From Brachypodius melanocephalos (lineage: Eukaryota > Chordata > Aves > Passeriformes > Pycnonotidae): a stretch of DNA of 64,000 bases. This document shows, piece after piece, positions 62,101 through 64,000 of this stretch (the stretch's first letter is position 1; every line of letters begins with the position of its first letter). Location: NCBI GenBank assembly GCA_013398615.1, contig VZSR01003806.1, forward strand, positions 19,682,957 through 19,746,956. Direction: 5' to 3'. Under the pieces are notes generated by a model. The model worked only from the letters and a program-made list of their open reading frames with translations. It made no database searches and was not told the DNA's origin. Position numbers and translations under genes: made by a program.

Positions 62101-63734
62101 GTGAATTAATAGCACAGAATAAAGAAATTGAAATTACGTGGTTTTATATTGTGGTTAATAATTATATCCACTGCCCAAGAGGAGTGGCCACAACGCTCTG
62201 GCCTTTCCATCCTCACTGGATCATTTTTTCAAAAGGCAGACATGTTCATATGGAAAGAAACTGGATGAAATCAATCTATCCTGCCCCAGACACTCTCCTT
62301 CCGAAAGTTCTGTTTTGTGTGAATTCCCCTTGCTACAGACAATCAGGAAAAACGTTTCCCCTGCGGAAAATGACTTTTTTTCCCAAAATTCTGCAAATTT
62401 CTGCTGCAAATGGGAGAAATACCCCTTCAAGAGTGGATAGAAATATCTTAAATAAAAAAAAAAATTTAAAAAAAAAAATGCATTTCCTTGGGAAGAAAAT
62501 GAAAAGAAACCCCCTAAACTGTTTTGGAAAATCTGCTTATTTGTGTCTCTGCCATGAACTCTGGTGGAGGAACCACTCTCACCACAGCCAGAACTGCACA
62601 TCTCCGTGGCATCATGAGCAAATCTTTGCCCTCCAAACCCCCCAGCTCACTCCTACAGCCCTGCTGAAGGTTTTCCAAGCCTGGGCAACAATGAGGAGTT
62701 ACCTTTGCTCCACAGATCTCACCTTTGGTGGTTTCACTCTCTCGGACGAGGAAAGAGCCAACTTTGTTCCCAGAAGACAACAGCAGCCGTTCAGCATCTT
62801 TTCTGCTCAGAGTTCTAAAATACCACCTGGGAGACAGAAAAGGCAAAATCATGGCTTGAAAAGGAAAAATTCTTTTTAAAAAATGGAATTCTTTCCAGTA
62901 AGTCTTTTTTTTCTTCTTTTTTTTTTATCATTACACTGTGAAACTGAGGGTTCATTTAGAGCTGGATGCCATAGAGGAGGATAACTCATGGAAGAAAATT
63001 TTCCTTCTCTTTGGATTATAGGCAAAATAAACTCGTTTGACTCCAGACTTTCATTCAATCCTTCTTGCAGGGAGGCTGCATCTGGGCCCATTTGAAAACC
63101 AGCACTGTGGGTCTGGGCACTGGCACTCCGTTTTCTGTCTCATTAAATTGTTGGTGTGGTCCCTGGCAGATCCGAGACCTGGATCAGTGCACCCCAGCCA
63201 GAGATTCCAGGTTGATATATGGATACTCTCTAGGAAGGTGAGAGGGTTTAACATCATTTTGTGGGGGTGGACTGTCCCAGTGGGACCAGAGGATGCTCCC
63301 TGGCACTGCCACCATTATCTTTCTGTTGTCTCCCCCAAAACCTTGTTTTCCACAGTGGGTGCAATCAGTAGGACAAGAACCTTTCCTCACTTTCCCCATA
63401 ACAACCTCATCCTTTCCACACCATTATGATGCTCAAAAACTTGTCCTGAGCTTTTGGGCAGCACTGTTTGGGAGGAGGAAAGACCTCCTGCCATCCAGCC
63501 CATCAGTGACATCTTCCTGCCACATAATAAATAAATACAATAAATATAATAATTATCCAATAAAGCTCCCCCTGGATCTTGTTGAGATCCAGGGCACTGC
63601 ATCTGTGTTGACCTCTCAAAAGCTTTCCCACTTACTTTTCCTCTTCCAAACTGTCCACTTGTGCCACGAAGTTGCTGGGGATGTATCCTTTCCTCCCAGT
63701 GCTGAGGGACTTTGCCAGCCACCAGTCCCCCTCG
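46922..63734 (-). CDS. BLK: Src-family tyrosine kinase BLK, 3' part (9 exons, 5' end outside window)
   Basis: This is a non-receptor tyrosine kinase that, in the known family, signals downstream of the B-cell receptor at the inner plasma membrane. Visible coding parts in transcript order are 63734-63636, 62826-62723, 56918-56769, 56143-55991, 55121-54942, 54413-54337, 51242-51119 (cut by the gap), 48615-48484 and 47130-46922. They encode half of SH3 (GDWWLA, PSNFVA), SH2 (GSFLVRESE), the SH2-kinase linker, the glycine loop (GSGQFGEV), the VAVK lysine, HRDLRAAN, ADFGLARL, WTAPEA and a C-terminal tail tyrosine. Exon sizes and phases match Src genes. BLK is favoured over LYN, HCK or LCK by SESLCCKIADFGLAR, by WMGYYKNN and by VLEDFYT near the end; this comparison is from memory of the family. 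The unique N-terminus and first SH3 half are missing because the window ends. No frameshift or internal stop is seen in the exons. Confidence 0.88.
47345..47800 (+). mobile_element. CR1 LINE 3' fragment in last BLK intron (~455 bp)
   Basis: A long copy antisense to BLK: AGCTGGGAAAGGGGCTCAGC, CTGGAGAAGAGGAGGCTCAG, GGGGACCTTGTGGCTCTGCA, CACTTGGGGACATGGACCAG and an ACAATTCTGTGATTG tail. Confidence 0.9.
47940..48500. repeat. 20-bp minisatellite seeded from a BLK exon-intron junction (~28 units)
   Basis: On the plus strand most units read close to GGATAAGGAATCCTGTACCT, with variants such as AGATAAGAGATCCTGTCCCT. On the gene strand a unit is close to CAGGATTCCTTATCCAGGTA. The highest-coordinate unit (48500-48481) is the last 17 bases of the 132-bp kinase exon plus the first three bases of its intron, so the array overlaps coding sequence. 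Units near the exon are well conserved and those near 47940 are degenerate. Most units keep the CAG/GTA donor-like step. Confidence 0.95.
48484..48615 (-). CDS. BLK: BLK exon: APE motif to helix F (132 bp)
   Basis: The acceptor is GTGACAG and the donor is CAG/GTAAAG. The translation reads AKFPIKWTAPEAINYG, then FTIKSDVWSFGILLTE and ends TYGRIPYPG across the junction. It contains the APE motif and the DVWSFG helix F aspartate. The length of 132 bp is the family size. Its last 17 bases are the first unit of a 20-bp tandem array that continues into the intron. Confidence 0.94.
48908..48969 (+). mobile_element. CR1 LINE 3' end fragment in BLK intron
   Basis: GGATCAGATGATCCTTGAGG, TCTCCTTCCGACTTGGTAC and TGTGATTCTGTG. 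Confidence 0.75.
50454..50862 (+). mobile_element. Solo LTR of an avian endogenous retrovirus in a BLK intron
   Basis: The segment starts TGTAAGTAAG and ends GGCATCA. It has AATAAA at 50811-50816, followed by TTTAGCCCTCCCAGTGGTC and ATTAAGGCATCA, the usual R-U5 end of a group of avian LTRs. It lies antisense to BLK, between the catalytic-loop exon and the APE exon. No viral coding sequence flanks it. The flanking pentamers ATAGT and ATAAC match only partly. Confidence 0.6.
51019..51118. other. Assembly gap, 100 N
   Basis: Exactly 100 N, the usual placeholder for a gap of unknown size. It removes the end of the BLK activation-loop exon, its donor and an unknown amount of intron. The sequence bordering the gap on the gene side is GC-rich. 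Confidence 1.
51119..51242 (-). CDS. BLK: BLK exon: catalytic loop and DFG, cut by assembly gap
   Basis: The acceptor CTCCCAG leads into VAEGMAYIERMN, then HRDLRAANILV (catalytic aspartate, with the RAA tyrosine-kinase signature) and CCKIADFGLARL (magnesium-binding DFG). Only 124 bp are visible before the run of N. The family exon is 154 bp, so about 30 bp, including the autophosphorylation tyrosine of the activation loop and the splice donor, should lie in the gap. The true gap length is unknown. Confidence 0.93.
51381..51424. repeat. GGAT/GGTGGAC-rich low-complexity stretch
   Basis: CGGATGGATGGGTGGATGGA is followed by related bases; a short, imperfect tetranucleotide tract. Confidence 0.6.
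51714..51947 (-). mobile_element. CR1 LINE 3' fragment in BLK intron
   Basis: ATCATAGAATTATAGAATGG, GCCATGGGCAGGGACACCTT and GGGAAGAATTTATTCCT. It is preceded by an A-rich tract from 51659. Confidence 0.9.
52808..52992 (+). mobile_element. CR1 LINE 3' fragment in BLK intron
   Basis: GGTTGCCCAAAGAAGCTGTG, GCTGCCCCTGGATCCCTGGG, CTTTCCAACCCAAACCATTC and TGTGATTCCATAATTCTG. Confidence 0.92.
54337..54413 (-). CDS. BLK: BLK exon: hinge to helix D/E (77 bp)
   Basis: This short exon is flanked by CCTGCAG and GTCAGT. Joined to the previous exon it reads GCLLDYLKTEEG, then LPKLIDISAQ, the segment after the hinge of Src kinases. Its 77-bp length matches the family exactly, and it ends in phase 0 after the glutamine codon. 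Confidence 0.92.
54414..55990 (-). other. Two short BLK introns around the 180-bp exon
   Basis: The intron parts (54414-54941 and 55122-55990) have no recognised repeats except a poly-T run near 55953-55964 just before the linker exon donor. Confidence 0.85.
54942..55121 (-). CDS. BLK: BLK exon: kinase N-lobe (180 bp)
   Basis: The acceptor is CTCTGCAG; the donor is GTAAAA, followed by an A run. The translation contains YYKNNVKVAVKTMKEG with the ATP-anchoring lysine in VAVK, then FLAEANLMKKLQH with the helix-C glutamate, and IYIVTEYMANG with the gatekeeper threonine and hinge. The length of 180 bp is the standard Src-family size. No break is seen. Confidence 0.95.
55991..56143 (-). CDS. BLK: BLK exon: SH2-kinase linker and glycine loop (153 bp)
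   Basis: The acceptor is CATGCAG and the donor GTAAGT. The translation contains QKGDGLCQRL (end of SH2), PWAQDEWEIPREALKL (linker with the conserved tryptophan before the kinase fold) and LGSGQFGEVWMG (ATP-binding glycine loop). The wording GDGLCQRLT and VWMG suits BLK. The exon ends one base into the glycine codon completed by the next exon. Confidence 0.94.
56265..56417 (+). mobile_element. CR1 LINE 3' fragment in BLK intron
   Basis: GTGGAGTCCCCAACCCTGGA, GTGGATGTGGCACTTGGGGA and TTTTCCAACCTTTATAATTC with an ATGACTTCATG tail. Confidence 0.85.
56769..56918 (-). CDS. BLK: BLK exon: SH2 domain, second part (150 bp)
   Basis: It is preceded by TTCTCCAG and followed by GTGAGT. The translation runs AYSLSVRDS, then DIIKHYRIR, then GGGYYISPRITF and ends in HHYS. 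These are the central strands and final helix of SH2; the H-Y pair of KHYRIR lies in the phosphopeptide pocket. The length of exactly 150 bp and the phases fit the exons on both sides. The neighbouring intron towards the SH2 first half is about 5.8 kb. Confidence 0.93.
57285..57565 (-). mobile_element. CR1 LINE 3' fragment in BLK intron
   Basis: AGAATGGTTTGGGTTGGAAA, GACACCTTCCACTATCCCAG, CCAGGGGCAGCCACAGCTTC and CCTCTTTCAATTTAAAGCC. Confidence 0.92.
58668..58732 (+). mobile_element. CR1 LINE 3' end fragment
   Basis: AAGGATGGACTTGATAATCT, TTTTTCAACCTAAATGACTC and TGTGATTCTGTG. Confidence 0.75.
58755..58812. repeat. (ATT)n/(ACT)n microsatellite
   Basis: TTATTATTATTATTATTATT passes into ACTACTACTG and then ATTATTATTTT. 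Confidence 0.93.
59357..59475 (-). mobile_element. CR1 LINE 3' end fragment
   Basis: TCAATGGTTTGAATTGGAAG, ACAGGGACACTTTCACTAAA and CCAGGTTGCTCCAAGCCCTG. Confidence 0.85.
59655..59790 (+). mobile_element. CR1 fragment
   Basis: AAAAGTTGTCCAGCCTTGGC, AAAGTCCCCATCCCTGAAAG and GGCACCTGGGGACATGGTTT. It faces the preceding minus-strand piece. Confidence 0.78.
61712..61757 (+). mobile_element. CR1 3' end scrap
   Basis: GTTGGACACAAAGATCTTAG and AGATTTTCCAACCTAAACAA only. Confidence 0.5.
61985..62066. repeat. (AATAAAT/AATGATAAAT)n simple repeat
   Basis: AATAATAAATAATAAATAAT, then an ATGATAAATGATAAATGATA block, then AATAATAAATAATAAAT again. It lies in the intron between the two SH2 exons. The minus strand gives a spurious tyrosine/isoleucine-rich frame. 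Confidence 0.95.
62448..62480. repeat. A-rich tract
   Basis: Two A runs separated by TTT, within the BLK SH2 intron. Confidence 0.85.
62723..62826 (-). CDS. BLK: BLK exon: SH2 domain, first part (104 bp)
   Basis: The acceptor is CTCCCAG and the donor GTGAGA. The translation begins W-Y-F-R and contains the GSFLVRESE motif, in which the arginine binds phosphotyrosine. It ends in SETTKG with one base left over for the next exon. The 104-bp size is typical of this family exon. Human BLK, as I recall it, has isoleucine in place of the valine in FLVR. Confidence 0.93.
62827..63635 (-). other. BLK intron between SH3 and SH2 exons
   Basis: About 0.8 kb of unique sequence with an A/T run near 62907-62927 and a short AATAAATA-type stretch near 63526-63552. 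Confidence 0.85.
63636..63734 (-). CDS. BLK: BLK exon: second half of SH3 domain (99 bp)
   Basis: The acceptor TTTGCAG precedes the exon and the donor GTAAGT follows it. The translation contains EGDWWLAKS and GYIPSNFVAQVDSLEEE, the WW and PSNFV signatures that line the SH3 proline-peptide groove. The length of 99 bp equals the usual size of this Src-family exon. The exon starts with the last base of a codon and ends with AA, which joins a G from the next exon to make a lysine codon. Confidence 0.92.
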
Positions 63735-64000
63735 CTGCAAAGGGAGCAGAGGAAAAGGTGTGAGTGCCCAGAGGAGGTTTTGTGACAAGCTGAGGCTGTG
63801 AGGGCATGGATTGGGGGGTTTGAGCACTGCAGATGGACTAGGACTCCATAATCCACTCTGTAGTTCCCTCTGGATTCCCTAGGGCCAAAACCAGGTTGGA
63901 AGCTGTTGGTGTTTCAGGGACTTGTGGAGGTGACCATCTCTTTCCATGAATGTGGAGCAAACACAGACCCAAACCTTTGCTACACACCTCGAGTGAGAGG
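63735..64000 (-). other. BLK intron upstream of the SH3 second-half exon (partial)
   Basis: Only intron sequence is seen to the window edge. The first SH3 half, the unique region and the start codon must lie beyond it. Confidence 0.8.

Larger units (their letters stand above)
56919..62722 (-). other. Large BLK intron between the two SH2 exons
   Basis: About 5.8 kb holding several CR1 pieces, the ATT microsatellite at 58755 and the AATAAAT repeat at 61985. No extra exon was recognised. Confidence 0.85.

Noticed and set aside
62070..62879. 269-codon plus-strand open frame
   Set aside because: It overlaps a BLK SH2 exon on the opposite strand and intron sequence, with low-complexity lysine runs; chance frame.

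Overview
This window is vertebrate nuclear DNA, almost certainly from a bird. The interspersed repeats are overwhelmingly 3' ends of avian CR1 LINEs: about 35 recognisable fragments on both strands, many ending in the typical ATTCTATG-like tail. There are also two LTRs that look like avian endogenous retrovirus solo LTRs, and no SINE background. One assembly gap of exactly 100 N (51019-51118) is present.

The only protein-coding gene I can support is the 3' part of a Src-family tyrosine kinase on the minus strand, from 63734 down to the stop codon at 46922. Nine coding exons are visible. They run from the second half of the SH3 domain through SH2 and the kinase domain to the C-terminal tail. 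Their lengths (99, 104, 150, 153, 180, 77, 154 with 124 visible, 132, then the last exon) match the Src-family pattern, and every junction has AG/GT and a compatible phase. The wording of the catalytic loop, linker and C-terminus fits BLK (B lymphoid kinase) better than LYN, HCK or LCK. The 5' exons (unique region and first SH3 half) lie beyond 64000.

Positions 1 to about 46380 lie downstream of the kinase and contain no convincing coding exon. In mammals the gene downstream of BLK is GATA4, transcribed in the same direction, so this stretch may be the GATA4-BLK intergenic region; that is inferred from synteny, because no GATA4 exon is visible. It holds CR1 fragments, one solo LTR, simple repeats, two CpG-rich patches (about 7300-7770 and 38220-38600) and several repeat-free blocks with clustered transcription-factor motifs that could be conserved enhancers.

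The most unusual structure is a 20-bp minisatellite of about 28 units (about 47940-48500). It begins inside the 132-bp kinase exon and runs into the following intron. The repeat unit corresponds to the last 17 exonic bases plus the first 3 intronic bases, so the array appears to have grown from the exon's own splice donor, and many units carry a donor-like CAG/GTA. I found no CRISPR, operon, prokaryotic or otherwise clearly undescribed multi-gene system.
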